A stretch of DNA of 64,000 bases, taken from positions 5,647,001 to 5,711,000 of the forward strand of contig CP050293.1 of assembly GCA_014189435.1 (NCBI GenBank). The letters run 5' to 3'. The DNA is from Mesorhizobium loti. Lineage in GTDB: Bacteria; Pseudomonadota; Alphaproteobacteria; Rhizobiales; Rhizobiaceae. Below the pieces are notes generated by a model. It did not search any database, was not told the DNA's origin, and worked only from the letters and a program-made list of their open reading frames with translations. Shown one piece after another: positions 23,028-32,913 of the stretch. The position numbers and the translations under genes were made by a program. Every line of letters starts with the position of its first letter. Positions within the stretch are counted from its first letter, which is position 1.

Positions 23028-24808
23028 TGGAGTTCATCGCCCAGAACATGGCGCCGATCATGTTCGCCTCGCTGATCATCTTCCTGCTGATCGGCTATCC
23101 CGTCGCCTTCTCGCTGGCCGCCAACGGCTTGATGTTCTTTTTCATCGGCGTGCTCCTGTCGCCCTATTCCGGCGGATCGATCAACCTCGCCTGGCCGCTC
23201 CTGCACGCATTGCCGGATAATTTCTACGGCAGCCGGGTGATGTCGAACGACACGCTGCTGGCCATTCCGTTCTTCACCTTCATGGGCATCGTGCTCGAAC
23301 GATCGGGCATGGCCGAAGACCTGCTCGACACGATCGGCCAGCTGTTCGGGCCGATCCGCGGCGGCCTCGCCTATGCGGTGATCTTCGTTGGCGCGCTTTT
23401 GGCGGCGACCACCGGCGTGGTGGCGGCTTCCGTCATCGCCATGGGCTTGATCTCGCTGCCGATCATGCTGCGCTATGGCTACGACCGGCGGCTGGCATCC
23501 GGCGTCATTGCCGCCTCGGGCACGCTTGCCCAGATCATCCCACCCTCGCTGGTGCTGATCGTGCTCGCCGACCAGCTCGGCCGCTCGGTCGGCGACATGT
23601 ATGCCGGGGCGCTGATTCCCGGTCTCGTGCTCACCGGCCTCTACGCGCTCTACATCCTGATCGTTTCGATCTTCCGGCCAAAAATGGTGCCGGCGCTGCC
23701 GCTGGAAGCGCGCACGCTCGGCCATGGCGTGATGTCCCTGCTGGTGGCGTTGGTGGTCACATCAGCGATCTCCTACGCGGCGTACCGCTATCTCGCGCCG
23801 GCGCATGGCGACAATGCCGACATCCTCGGCGCCACTGCCGGGGTGCTGTTCATCTACATCGTGGCCATTGCCGACAAGCGTTTGAACTTCAACATGATGT
23901 CCAGGCTCGCCCAGCAGGTGATCATCGTGCTGATCCCGCCGCTGGCGCTGATCTTCCTGGTGCTGGGCACCATCTTCCTCGGCATCGCCACCCCGACCGA
24001 GGGCGGCGCCATGGGCTCTGTCGGCGCCTTGATCATGGCGGCGGCAAAGGGTCGGCTGTCGCTGGACGTGGTCAAGCAGGCCCTGACCGCGACGACGCGG
24101 CTGTCGTCCTTCGTGCTGTTCATCCTGATCGGCGCGCGGGTGTTCTCGCTGACCTTCTACGGCGTCAACGGCCACATCTGGGTCGAACACCTTTTGACTT
24201 CGCTGCCGGGCGGCGAGGTCGGCTTCCTGATCGGCGTCAACATTCTCGTGTTCTTCCTCGCCTTCTTCCTCGACTTCTTCGAGCTCGCCTTCATTATCGT
24301 GCCGCTGCTGGCGCCGGCGGCCGACAAGCTCGGCATCGACCTGATCTGGTTCGGCGTGCTTCTGGGCGTCAACATGCAGACCAGCTTCATGCATCCGCCC
24401 TTCGGCTTCGCGCTGTTCTACCTGCGCTCGGTGGCCGCCCGCGTGCCCTATCTCGATCGCCTCACCGGCAAACAGATCGCGCCGGTGACCACCGGACAGA
24501 TCTATTGGGGCGCGGTGCCCTTCGTCTGTATCCAGGTGATCATGATCGGACTGACCATCGCCTTCCCGCAAATGGTGATGCACTACAAGGCAACGACCGT
24601 CGATCCGGGCACCATCGACTACAAGGTGCCGGAAGTACCCGGCCTGTCGCCGCTCGGCACGCCGCCGGCGGATGGTGCAGCGCCTACTGGCGGCGGCACG
24701 GCGCCGGCAGCCCCTGACCTTTCGCAGCCGCCGAGTTTCGGCGATCCGGCACCAGCCAAGCCAGCGGCGCCACAGCCCGACCTGTCGCAGCCACCGAGCT
24801 TCAATTGA
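23027..24808 (+). CDS. dctM: TRAP transporter large permease with Pro-rich C-terminal tail
   Basis: 593 residues from the ATG at 23027, overlapping the dctQ stop by one base (TGATG). The DctM core has about 12 helices and the signature GTLAQIIPPSLVLIVLAD and FLGIATPTEGGAMGS. It is longer than the usual 430 or so residues because of a large internal insertion around residues 240-300 and a soluble tail. The last 55 residues are Pro/Ala-rich and contain the 9-residue unit PDLSQPPSF twice. The core transports with DctQ and a periplasmic DctP using the sodium or proton gradient. Confidence 0.93.
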   Translation: MEFIAQNMAPIMFASLIIFLLIGYPVAFSLAANGLMFFFIGVLLSPYSGGSINLAWPLLHALPDNFYGSRVMSNDTLLAIPFFTFMGIVLERSGMAEDLLDTIGQLFGPIRGGLAYAVIFVGALLAATTGVVAASVIAMGLISLPIMLRYGYDRRLASGVIAASGTLAQIIPPSLVLIVLADQLGRSVGDMYAGALIPGLVLTGLYALYILIVSIFRPKMVPALPLEARTLGHGVMSLLVALVVTSAISYAAYRYLAPAHGDNADILGATAGVLFIYIVAIADKRLNFNMMSRLAQQVIIVLIPPLALIFLVLGTIFLGIATPTEGGAMGSVGALIMAAAKGRLSLDVVKQALTATTRLSSFVLFILIGARVFSLTFYGVNGHIWVEHLLTSLPGGEVGFLIGVNILVFFLAFFLDFFELAFIIVPLLAPAADKLGIDLIWFGVLLGVNMQTSFMHPPFGFALFYLRSVAARVPYLDRLTGKQIAPVTTGQIYWGAVPFVCIQVIMIGLTIAFPQMVMHYKATTVDPGTIDYKVPEVPGLSPLGTPPADGAAPTGGGTAPAAPDLSQPPSFGDPAPAKPAAPQPDLSQPPSFN

Positions 24809-24815
24809 AACCGGC

Positions 24816-25856
24816 ATGGCGACGATGATGAAAGCGGTGCGGCTTGAGGCGGTGGGCAGCATCGCGCTGCGCGACGTCGACAAGCCTGACATCGGGCCGG
24901 ACGAGCTTCTGGTGCGGATCGAAGCCTGCGGTGTCTGCGGCACGGACCGGCATCTGTTTCACGGCGAATTCCCGTGCACACCGCCCGTGACGCCCGGCCA
25001 CGAGTTTTCCGGCATCGTCGAGGCGATCGGCAGGTCCGTCTCGGGCTTTGCCGTCGGCGATCGCGTCACCGGCGACCCCAACATCGCCTGCGGGCGTTGC
25101 GCGCACTGTCACGCCGGGCGGGTCAACCTCTGCAGCAATTTGCGCGCCATCGGCATTCATCGCGATGGCGGCTTTGCCGACTATCTTGCCTTGCCGCAGC
25201 AGCAGGCTTTTGTCCTGCCTGCCGATCTGAAGCCGACACATGGCGCCTTCTGCGAGCCGCTCGGCTGTTGTCTGCATGGTGTGGACCTTGCCGGTATCAA
25301 ACCAGGCAGCTCGGTTGTGGTGCTGGGCGGCGGCGTGATCGGCCTGCTCACCGTGCAACTGGCAAGACTGGCCGGGGCCACGACCATCATCCTGTCGACC
25401 AGGCAAGCCTCGCGGCGCGCCCTCGCCGAGGAGCTCGGCGCGACAGTGACGGTCGATCCGACCGCCACCGACGTCATCAAGGCCATCGCCGGACCGGCTG
25501 GTCTGACGCCAGGCGGAGCCGACGTCGTCTTCGAATGCGCGGGCGTGCGGGAGACCGTCGAGCAGTCGATGCGGCTGGCCCGGGCCGGCGGCACGGTCGT
25601 CATTGTCGGCGTGACGCCGCAAGGCATGAAAGCGGAATTCGAGCCCTTCGACCTGCTGTTCCGGGAACTGAAGGTGCTCGGTTCCTTCCTCAATCCCCAC
25701 ACCCATCGCCGCGCCGCCGAACTCATTGCATCGGGTGCGATCGAAATCGACAGGCTGATCTCCAGGCAGGTGCCGCTCGAAGACGCGGCAGCGGTGATCG
25801 CCAATCCGCCGGCGCCGGGTGAGGTCAAGGTGCTGGTGGTGCCGCGCCGGGGCTGA
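24816..25856 (+). CDS. Zinc-dependent medium-chain alcohol dehydrogenase
   Basis: 346 residues from the ATG at 24816, 7 bases after dctM, so likely in the same transcript. The catalytic zinc region is EACGVCGTDRHLFHG with TPGHEFSG. The structural zinc lobe is CGRCAHCHAGRVNLC. The cofactor loop is VVVLGGGVIGLLTVQLARLAG. This fits sorbitol, threonine or polyol dehydrogenases. The substrate is not resolved, but co-expression with the TRAP permeases suggests it processes an imported hydroxy compound. Confidence 0.9.
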   Translation: MATMMKAVRLEAVGSIALRDVDKPDIGPDELLVRIEACGVCGTDRHLFHGEFPCTPPVTPGHEFSGIVEAIGRSVSGFAVGDRVTGDPNIACGRCAHCHAGRVNLCSNLRAIGIHRDGGFADYLALPQQQAFVLPADLKPTHGAFCEPLGCCLHGVDLAGIKPGSSVVVLGGGVIGLLTVQLARLAGATTIILSTRQASRRALAEELGATVTVDPTATDVIKAIAGPAGLTPGGADVVFECAGVRETVEQSMRLARAGGTVVIVGVTPQGMKAEFEPFDLLFRELKVLGSFLNPHTHRRAAELIASGAIEIDRLISRQVPLEDAAAVIANPPAPGEVKVLVVPRRG

Positions 25857-25926
25857 GCTGCGTCTGGCCCTCGCGCGCAGGCTTGCCGGCAACCCATCGA
25901 TCGGCTATTGGGGGCGCGCCGAAAAA

Positions 25927-26052
25927 GACATGACCGGTCCGGTAGTCCGGTCTCTTCCGTTTCTAAAACGGAAGCCTGTTCACCGCATGATTTGCGGGAG
26001 AACCCGCGGCCGGCAAGCGAGGCGAAAGCCCGCGGGCCGGTTGGGTCATGTC
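25927..26052. other. Four-way-junction-like palindromic element (structured RNA or repeat)
   Basis: Perfect 9-bp closing arms GACATGACC (25927-25935) and GGTCATGTC (26044-26052) enclose three consecutive hairpins: 25954-25962 with 25966-25974 (9 bp, 3-base loop), 25983-25987 with 25993-25997 (5 bp), and 26003-26009 with 26030-26036 (7 bp). It lies between the dehydrogenase stop and the VOC gene. It has no tRNA signatures. Confidence 0.5.
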
Positions 26053-26135
26053 CGGATTTCCTGATGCCACGCCCCGCCGGTTCACGGTCTGCAGCCAAGC
26101 CTGTCCGCATTTCAACCCGCGACAGGACAAAGACC

Positions 26136-26510
26136 ATGAAACTGAACCACGCCAATCTCGTTACACCGGAAGTCGCGGCTCTTGCCGGCTTCTTCACCAG
26201 CCATTTCGGCTTCGAACTTCTCGCCATGCGCGGCAAGGATGCCTTCGCTGTCCTGCGCGGGACCGATGGCTTCATCCTCAACCTGATGGTGCCGGGCAAG
26301 GGAGAGACCGCCGCCTATCCCGGCGGCTTTCACATCGGCTTCTTCGTTGGCAAACCGGACATCGTGCATGCAAAGCAGGCCGAGCTTGCCGATGCGGGCC
26401 TCATGCCGGGTGCGGTGCAAGAGCTGACGCGCGGCGGCGTCAGCTCGACGACCTTCTACTGCCATGCGCCGGGCGGAATACTGGTCGAGGTCAGTTCCTC
26501 ACCAGCCTGA
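26136..26510 (+). CDS. VOC (glyoxalase/bleomycin-resistance fold) protein
   Basis: 124 residues from the ATG at 26136 with AGGAC upstream. The beta-alpha-beta-beta-beta pattern of the vicinal oxygen chelate family is present (LNHANLVTPEVAALAGFFTSHFGFELL, GFHIGFFV, FYCHAPGGILVEV). Candidate metal ligands are His in LNHAN, His in FHIGF and Glu in LVEV. The reaction cannot be told; glyoxalase, dioxygenase and resistance proteins share this fold. The upstream leader holds the four-way-junction-like element. Confidence 0.8.
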   Translation: MKLNHANLVTPEVAALAGFFTSHFGFELLAMRGKDAFAVLRGTDGFILNLMVPGKGETAAYPGGFHIGFFVGKPDIVHAKQAELADAGLMPGAVQELTRGGVSSTTFYCHAPGGILVEVSSSPA

Positions 26511-26515
26511 AAAAG

Positions 26516-26548
26516 AAAGACCCCGGGCAAGCAGGCACGGGGTCTTTT
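26516..26548 (+). terminator. Rho-independent terminator after the VOC gene
   Basis: A perfect 10-bp stem AAAGACCCCG / CGGGGTCTTT around a 12-base loop, ending in TTTT. It begins 5 bases past the stop codon. The A/T symmetry makes it usable from both sides. Confidence 0.85.
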
Positions 26549-26587
26549 GCGTCAATGCGATGGGCTGCTCTATCTCTTTGTTTTGAC

Positions 26588-26631
26588 GCAATTCCGGACG
26601 GAAAACCGCTACGCACTTTTCCTGGAATTGC
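26588..26631. repeat. Dispersed palindromic element, GCAATTCC family
   Basis: Arms GCAATTCC (26588-26595) and GGAATTGC (26624-26631) with inner GAAAA/TTTTC pairing. The GCAATTCC-GGACGGAAAACCG type is another abundant rhizobial intergenic repeat. It ends one base before the dctP stop codon. Confidence 0.7.
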
Positions 26632-26632
26632 T

Positions 26633-28043
<1,411 letters not shown>

Positions 28044-28817
28044 ATGCATCAGCCGCTCGTCGCCATATCGACCGACGTCCGTCAGTTCGACAACTACACT
28101 TGGCATGCCGCCCCACAGCAATATCTGGAAGCGGCGATCACCGGCGCCGGCGTGTTCCCGCTGCTGGTGCCATCGTTCGGCGACCGGCTCGACTTCGACG
28201 AGCTTCTGTCGTCGGTCGACGGCGTCATGGTCACCGGCTCGAAATCCAATGTGCATCCCTCGCTTTATGGTGGCGACGCCAGCGAAGCCAATGGTCCCTA
28301 TGACCCGGCGCGCGACGCCACGACGCTGCCGCTGATCCGCCGGGCGATCGAGCGCGGCGTGCCGCTGCTCGCCATCTGCCGCGGCATTCAGGAATTGAAC
28401 GTGGCGCTCGGCGGCACGCTGGGCACCGAGATCCAGGAGCGAGAGGGCTCGCTCGACCACCGCGCGCCGGTGAGCGACAAGCAGGACGAACGCTTCGCCA
28501 TACACCAAACCATTTCGATCAAGCCAGGCAGCTGTCTGGCCGGCGTGTTCGGTGCCGGCGACATCAAGGTCAATTCGTTGCACCGCCAGGCGATCGACCG
28601 GCTCGGCTCGAATCTGCAGATCGAGGCGGTCGCCAGCGACGGCACGGTCGAGGCGGTTTCGGTGCGCGACTCCCGCGCCTTCGCCGTCGGCGTGCAATGG
28701 CACCCGGAATATTGGGTCAAGTCTGACAGCAACTCGGTGAAAATATTCCGTGCCTTCGGCGATGCGGTTCGCCTGCACGCCGCAGCGAAGGCTGGAGCGC
28801 GGGCCGCAGCGGAATAA
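28044..28817 (+). CDS. Class I glutamine amidotransferase, gamma-glutamyl-GABA hydrolase-like
   Basis: 257 residues from the ATG at 28044. The nucleophile elbow is LLAICRGIQELNVALGG and the catalytic His is in VGVQWHPEYW, with Glu two positions on. VDGVMVTGSKSNVHPSLYG is the family's substrate loop. PuuD-type enzymes cleave gamma-glutamyl-GABA in putrescine breakdown. The aminotransferase and glutamine-synthetase-like pair at 39304-42101 could belong to the same chemistry but is 10 kb away. An ATG at 28026 is an alternative start. Confidence 0.88.
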   Translation: MHQPLVAISTDVRQFDNYTWHAAPQQYLEAAITGAGVFPLLVPSFGDRLDFDELLSSVDGVMVTGSKSNVHPSLYGGDASEANGPYDPARDATTLPLIRRAIERGVPLLAICRGIQELNVALGGTLGTEIQEREGSLDHRAPVSDKQDERFAIHQTISIKPGSCLAGVFGAGDIKVNSLHRQAIDRLGSNLQIEAVASDGTVEAVSVRDSRAFAVGVQWHPEYWVKSDSNSVKIFRAFGDAVRLHAAAKAGARAAAE

Positions 28818-29222
28818 TCAGTCGCCGGACTTCTTATCACCGGTGGCCGCCAGCGACAGCAGCGGCAGCGCCGGGGCATAGGATTCGTAGCCGTCGCCAT
28901 CGGCAGCCGCGAAAGTGACGATCGGATCGACACCATTGGCGCTGAAGGCAACCGTGCCGTCGTTTTGCTCGCGCCAGAACTTCGCCTGCTCTATGCCCGG
29001 CAAGAGCCGGCGGCATTTCGGAGCAACGGTGAGCAGCGACAAGCCGTCCGAAATTTCGGCCCCGCGGCTGACTGCACAGGCCGCCTCATCGCCATTGGCG
29101 ACCAGCCTGTAGCTGCTGGACGGGGCGGCCTCGTTGGCCACGCTTTCCCCGCTGCCAACATGAAACAACTGAACGCCGCCAAACAGCGCTGCGGCAGCGA
29201 TCAATACGGAAAGTGTTTTCAT
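28818..29222 (-). CDS. Secreted AprI/Inh-like metalloprotease inhibitor (tentative)
   Basis: 134 residues. A signal peptide (MKTLSVLIAAAALFGGVQLF) precedes a beta-rich domain with two Cys (AACAVSRGAEI and APKCRRLLPG) and the FWREQNDGTVAFSANGVDPIVTFAAADGDGYES pattern. This matches the Inh inhibitor fold, in which a disulfide-bonded barrel plugs serralysin-type proteases. No such protease is nearby, so the role is inferred from similarity only. Its stop abuts that of the convergent amidotransferase gene. Confidence 0.6.
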   Translation of the reverse strand: MKTLSVLIAAAALFGGVQLFHVGSGESVANEAAPSSSYRLVANGDEAACAVSRGAEISDGLSLLTVAPKCRRLLPGIEQAKFWREQNDGTVAFSANGVDPIVTFAAADGDGYESYAPALPLLSLAATGDKKSGD

Positions 29223-29297
29223 CGTTCTTCATCCACGCACACGGACAGGATGGAGAATGTTTCCAAAGGGTTAAGCTGACGTTAATAAGTGTGGCAA

Positions 29298-30281
29298 TCA
29301 GCTTTTGGCCTTCACATGCGCCGTCTCGGGCACCGGCGTCAGCGGCCGGCGCTCGGTGAACCAGGACACCAGATTGTCGACGCATAGATCCGCCATGGCG
29401 CGGCGGGTGTGGTCCGAGGCTGAGCCGACATGCGGCAGCAGCGAGGTGTTGGGCGCGTCGAGCAGCGCCTTGGGCACGTTCGGTTCGTCGGCAAAGACAT
29501 CGAGGCCAGCGGCGGCGATGGTGCCGTTGGCAAGGGCTGCCGCAAGCGCTGCCTCGTCGACCGTGCTGCCACGGCCGATGTTGACGAAAACGCCATTGGC
29601 GCCGAGCGCCGACAGGATCTCGGCATTGACCGCCTTCTCCGTTGAGGCGCCGCCTGGCGCCACCGAAATCAGCGTATCGACGGCTTCGGCAAGACCTTTC
29701 AGGGTCGGGTGGTACTGGTAGGAAAGACCTTCGACAAGGCGCCGATTGTGATAGGCGACAGGCAAGCCAAAGGCTTCCAGACGCCGGGCGATGGCCTGCC
29801 CGATGCGACCCATGCCAAAGATACCGACCTTTCGCCCGCGCAAGGTCAGCCGGCTCAGCGGATAGTTGCCCTTGCGCACCCAGCTGCCGTCGCGCAGCCA
29901 GGTTTCGGCGCGCGGCAGGTCGCGGACGGTGTTGATGAGCAGCCCGATGGTGGTGTCGGCAACCTCCTCGGTCAACACGTCAGGCGTGTTGGTGACCATG
30001 ATGTTGTTCGCGGCCGCATGGCCGACATCGACCGAATCATAGCCGACGCCGAACGAGGCGATGAGTTCGAGGTTGGGCAGTGCATCCATCATCGCCGCGT
30101 TGATGCCGGCGAACGAAGCGATGCCACGCACATTGCTGCGCATCTCGTCGGTGACGAGGGACGGATCGGCGCGTTCGATCGGGACAGGCCTGAATGTGTG
30201 GTGGATGCGGTCGACCGCATGGTCGTTGAAATCGCCCGGCACCAGAATGGCGACGGTCTGCAGCTGTTCGGCCTTGGTCAT
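29298..30281 (-). CDS. D-isomer 2-hydroxyacid dehydrogenase (glyoxylate/hydroxypyruvate reductase-like)
   Basis: 327 residues. The NAD(P) loop is KVGIFGMGRIGQAIARRLEAFG. The catalytic triad is complete: Arg in VNIGRGSTVDE, Glu in DVFADEPNVP and His in LLPHVGSAS. NRRLVEG after the dinucleotide fold, with basic residues, is compatible with NADPH use. Its ATG overlaps the LacI gene's stop by four bases (ATGA), so the two form an operon. It probably reduces a glyoxylate- or hydroxypyruvate-like 2-oxoacid. Confidence 0.92.
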   Translation of the reverse strand: MTKAEQLQTVAILVPGDFNDHAVDRIHHTFRPVPIERADPSLVTDEMRSNVRGIASFAGINAAMMDALPNLELIASFGVGYDSVDVGHAAANNIMVTNTPDVLTEEVADTTIGLLINTVRDLPRAETWLRDGSWVRKGNYPLSRLTLRGRKVGIFGMGRIGQAIARRLEAFGLPVAYHNRRLVEGLSYQYHPTLKGLAEAVDTLISVAPGGASTEKAVNAEILSALGANGVFVNIGRGSTVDEAALAAALANGTIAAAGLDVFADEPNVPKALLDAPNTSLLPHVGSASDHTRRAMADLCVDNLVSWFTERRPLTPVPETAHVKAKS

Positions 30282-31300
30282 GCACGCTCCACCGGCTTGC
30301 CGGTCGACTGACGCACATGCAGTTCCGGCTTGATCAATTCCTGCGAAGGCCGCACCGTCTGCCCGTTGAGCTTGTCGAGCAGCGCGCTGGCGGCGCGGCG
30401 GCCAACCTCGCGCTGGCCGTTCCAGACGGTGGTCAGCGCCGGCGTCGCGATCGCCGCCTCTTCGAGGTCGTCATAGCCGGTAACGGAGATGTCGACGCCA
30501 GGCACCAGGCCGGCACGGGCAATGCCGTTCATCAGGCCTATCGCGACAAGGTCATTCCAGCAGCAGGCGGCCGTCGGCCTGTCCTTCAGCGCCAGGAATT
30601 GTCCCGCGGCTTCGAAGCCGGCCTGCTTGGTGCGCGGGCCGGCGATGCGCCAGGACGGCCTGACTTCCAGCCCGGCCGCATCCATGGCGTTGACATAGCC
30701 CTGGTAGCGGTCGCGGCCGGTCGAGGTCTGGTCGGTGCCGCCGATCATGGCGATACGCTTGTGGCCGAGCGAGATCAGATGGTTGGTGGCGAGGCCTGTT
30801 CCATAAGAGTCGTCGCCGCGAAAGACCGGCACGTCGGCGCCCTCGACGGTGCGCGCGATCAGCACCGCCGGCAGTCCGTTCTCCTCGGCCATCACGATGT
30901 CGGAAGCCGGTGTGCCGATGGCCGGCGACATGATGACGCCGTCGGCGCCGAGCTGCAAAAGCGTGTCGATGAAAGTGCGCTGCTTTTCGAGCTGATCGTA
31001 GTGGTTGGACAGGATGAAGGTCTGCCGGCTGCGGTCGAGTTCGCTTTCGATCGAGCGCAGGATCTCGGCGAAGAACGGGTTCATGATGTCGTGGACGACG
31101 ACGCCGACAATGCCCGACCGCGAGGTGCGCAGGCTGGCGGCGCGGCGGTTGTAGATATAGCCGATGGCGCGGGCATGTTCCTTGATGCGATCGCGGGTGG
31201 CCCCGGCAACCAAAGGGCTGTCGCGTAGCGCCAGCGAGACCGTGGCCGTGGACACGCCGAGCGCATCCGCGATCGTCGAAAGCTTGATTTTCTGTGCCAG
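30278..31300 (-). CDS. LacI-family transcriptional regulator, likely CTG start
   Basis: 340 residues if translation starts at the CTG at 31300. From there the protein reads LAQKIKLSTIADALGVSTATVSLALR, a complete LacI helix-turn-helix with the hinge helix YNRRAASLRTSRSG behind it. GGGGAG lies about 9 bases upstream of the CTG. The next in-frame start, GTG 31255, would remove the first helix, and an in-frame TAG at 31136-offset position 31134-31136 on this strand's upstream side excludes any earlier ATG, GTG or TTG. The ligand-binding domain (VVHDIMNPFFAEILRSIE, GYDDLEEAAIATPALTTV) is complete. It is translationally coupled to the dehydrogenase and probably senses a sugar acid or related ligand. 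Confidence 0.88.
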   Translation of the reverse strand: MAQKIKLSTIADALGVSTATVSLALRDSPLVAGATRDRIKEHARAIGYIYNRRAASLRTSRSGIVGVVVHDIMNPFFAEILRSIESELDRSRQTFILSNHYDQLEKQRTFIDTLLQLGADGVIMSPAIGTPASDIVMAEENGLPAVLIARTVEGADVPVFRGDDSYGTGLATNHLISLGHKRIAMIGGTDQTSTGRDRYQGYVNAMDAAGLEVRPSWRIAGPRTKQAGFEAAGQFLALKDRPTAACCWNDLVAIGLMNGIARAGLVPGVDISVTGYDDLEEAAIATPALTTVWNGQREVGRRAASALLDKLNGQTVRPSQELIKPELHVRQSTGKPVERA

Positions 31301-31334
31301 CGCCTTGCGCTCCCCGGACCTGAATTTCCAGACC

Positions 31335-31345
31335 TAAACTGTTTA
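31335..31345. promoter_or_regulatory. Operator-like palindrome upstream of the LacI gene
   Basis: TAAAC-T-GTTTA is a perfect odd-centred palindrome 35 bases upstream of the CTG start, inside an otherwise AT-rich stretch. LacI-family regulators commonly bind such sites for autoregulation. Confidence 0.45.
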
Positions 31346-31377
31346 AAGGCGGCGTTATGCCACCGATCGGGGGCAAA

Positions 31378-32406
31378 TCAAAGTTTTTTTGCCAGCGCTT
31401 CCGCCTCGACATCCGAGGCCGCGCGGCTCTGCAGCCGAAGCCGGTGCTCGCGATGGACGATGTAGAGGCCGCTGGCGACAATGATGGCGGCGCCGACCAA
31501 CGTCCAGCGGTCGGGAAACTGCTTGAAGACGATCCAGCCTGAAATGATCATCCACACCATCTGCGAATAGGGATAGGGCGCCAATGCGGTGGTTGTCGCC
31601 AGCCGGTAGGCCTGGACCAGCAACCAGTGACCGACGCCGCCGAACACGCCAAGCATGACCAGCACGAACCAGTGCCAGCCGTCATGCGGCAGGGAGAACG
31701 AAAACGGCAGCAGGGGCAACAGCAGCAACGCCGGCGCCAGCGCCGAGAACAGGATCAGGCTTTCCGACGTTTCGGTCGCCGACATGCGGCGCGTCATGAT
31801 GACGTAGAAGCAGTTCGACAGCATCGAGCCGAGCGCGAAGAGATGCCCGATGCCGAAAACGCCGACACCCGGCCGCGTGATGATCAGAACCCCGGCAAAG
31901 GCCGCCAGGATCGCCAGCCAGCGCCGCCAACCTGCCCACTCGCCAAGCAGCGGACCGGCCAGCGCCGTGATCACCATCGGCCCGAAGAAATAGATCGAGG
32001 TGGTCTCGGCCAGTTGCAGGGACTTGAGCGCCAGGATGTTGAAGATGGTCGATCCAAACAGGAACAGGCCGCGCAGGACATGTGCCGGCAGGTTGACCGG
32101 GCGAAACCGCGCCGGTTGGCGCCAGCCGCGCAGCAGCGTGCCGACCAGCACCACATGCACGGCAAAGCGCACCCAGGCGACGATCAGCACGGAAACGCCG
32201 GCAAGGACGAGGTATTTGCTTGATGTGTCGAGGAAGGTGAAACAGACATAGGTGGAAAGCATGCACAGGATCGCCACCGGGGGCGTCGCGCTTTCTACAT
32301 ATCTTTGGGGAGCACTCACTTGCAGGCCGGGTAGGAAGCTGGGCTGGAGCCCACCTTTGCGGGAATTGCCGGCTCCCGGCAAGCCAATTGTCGGCTGTCG
32401 CGACAT
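31378..32406 (-). CDS. DMT-superfamily (EamA) transporter
   Basis: 342 residues from the ATG at 32406. Ten hydrophobic helices arranged as two EamA repeats, with an internal repeat visible as GPMVITALAGPLLGEW in the first half and YPYSQMVWMIISGWIVF in the second. The family exports metabolites or amino acids. The C-terminal tail is charged (HREHRLRLQSRAASDVEAEALAKKL). It lies 77 bases upstream of the LacI start in the same orientation. The substrate is unknown. Confidence 0.88.
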   Translation of the reverse strand: MSRQPTIGLPGAGNSRKGGLQPSFLPGLQVSAPQRYVESATPPVAILCMLSTYVCFTFLDTSSKYLVLAGVSVLIVAWVRFAVHVVLVGTLLRGWRQPARFRPVNLPAHVLRGLFLFGSTIFNILALKSLQLAETTSIYFFGPMVITALAGPLLGEWAGWRRWLAILAAFAGVLIITRPGVGVFGIGHLFALGSMLSNCFYVIMTRRMSATETSESLILFSALAPALLLLPLLPFSFSLPHDGWHWFVLVMLGVFGGVGHWLLVQAYRLATTTALAPYPYSQMVWMIISGWIVFKQFPDRWTLVGAAIIVASGLYIVHREHRLRLQSRAASDVEAEALAKKL

Positions 32407-32454
32407 GAAAGCCTGCTGGCACAACAAGAGCCGCCGGCAGGCGTAGTGCCTTGG

Positions 32455-32862
32455 CTAGGCGTGCATGCGGGCGCCCTTGGTGATCTTGTCGACCACCTTC
32501 TTCTCGGCGCGAAGCGCTATACCGACCACCCCGGCGTCTTCTGGCGCGAATTCGGCGAAGACAGCGCGGTTGGCGGCGTCGAAACCGGTCGCGAACATCT
32601 CCTCGACGTAGAGGGAGGTTGTCACGCCACGCTCCAACGTGCGCCGGTGGATGGTGCCCAGCGTTGCCTGGTCGGCGGACAAAACGATGACCGGCTGGAT
32701 CGACAGCGGGTTGTAGAGATTGCCGGCGCGGTCGCGATAGGGTTCGCCGATGATGTCGGGAAACTGCGCGACGATCCCGCTGGTCAGGAACGCGGTGACG
32801 TTGAGTTTCTGCCAGACCGGCAAATCCTCCCTGAGCACGATTGCAAATTTCGTATCGAACAT
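32455..32862 (-). CDS. DUF2000-family protein
   Basis: 135 residues from the ATG at 32862 (MFDTKFAIVLREDLPVW). The family pattern WQKLNVTAFLTSGIVAQFP, IGEPYRDRAGNLYNPLSIQPVIVL and FAPEDAGVVGIALRAEKKVVDKI is complete. Function is unknown; the fold is related to peptidyl-tRNA hydrolase 2. It is divergent from an AraC regulator with only 51 bases between start codons, which suggests that the regulator controls it. Confidence 0.85.
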   Translation of the reverse strand: MFDTKFAIVLREDLPVWQKLNVTAFLTSGIVAQFPDIIGEPYRDRAGNLYNPLSIQPVIVLSADQATLGTIHRRTLERGVTTSLYVEEMFATGFDAANRAVFAEFAPEDAGVVGIALRAEKKVVDKITKGARMHA

Positions 32863-32913
32863 GAGAAATAGACCATTCGAGGTTTGCGCCCGATTTCGGG
32901 GCTGAAGGAGACG

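Noticed and set aside
25927..26052. tRNA or tmRNA in the four-hairpin element
   Set aside because: No CCA-proximal acceptor, TPsiC or D-arm signature; the stems are too long and in the wrong proportions.
29260..29310. AAGCTGA/TCAGCTT hairpin at the end of the 2-hydroxyacid dehydrogenase gene
   Set aside because: The loop is long and the T tract is poor, so I do not call it a terminator.
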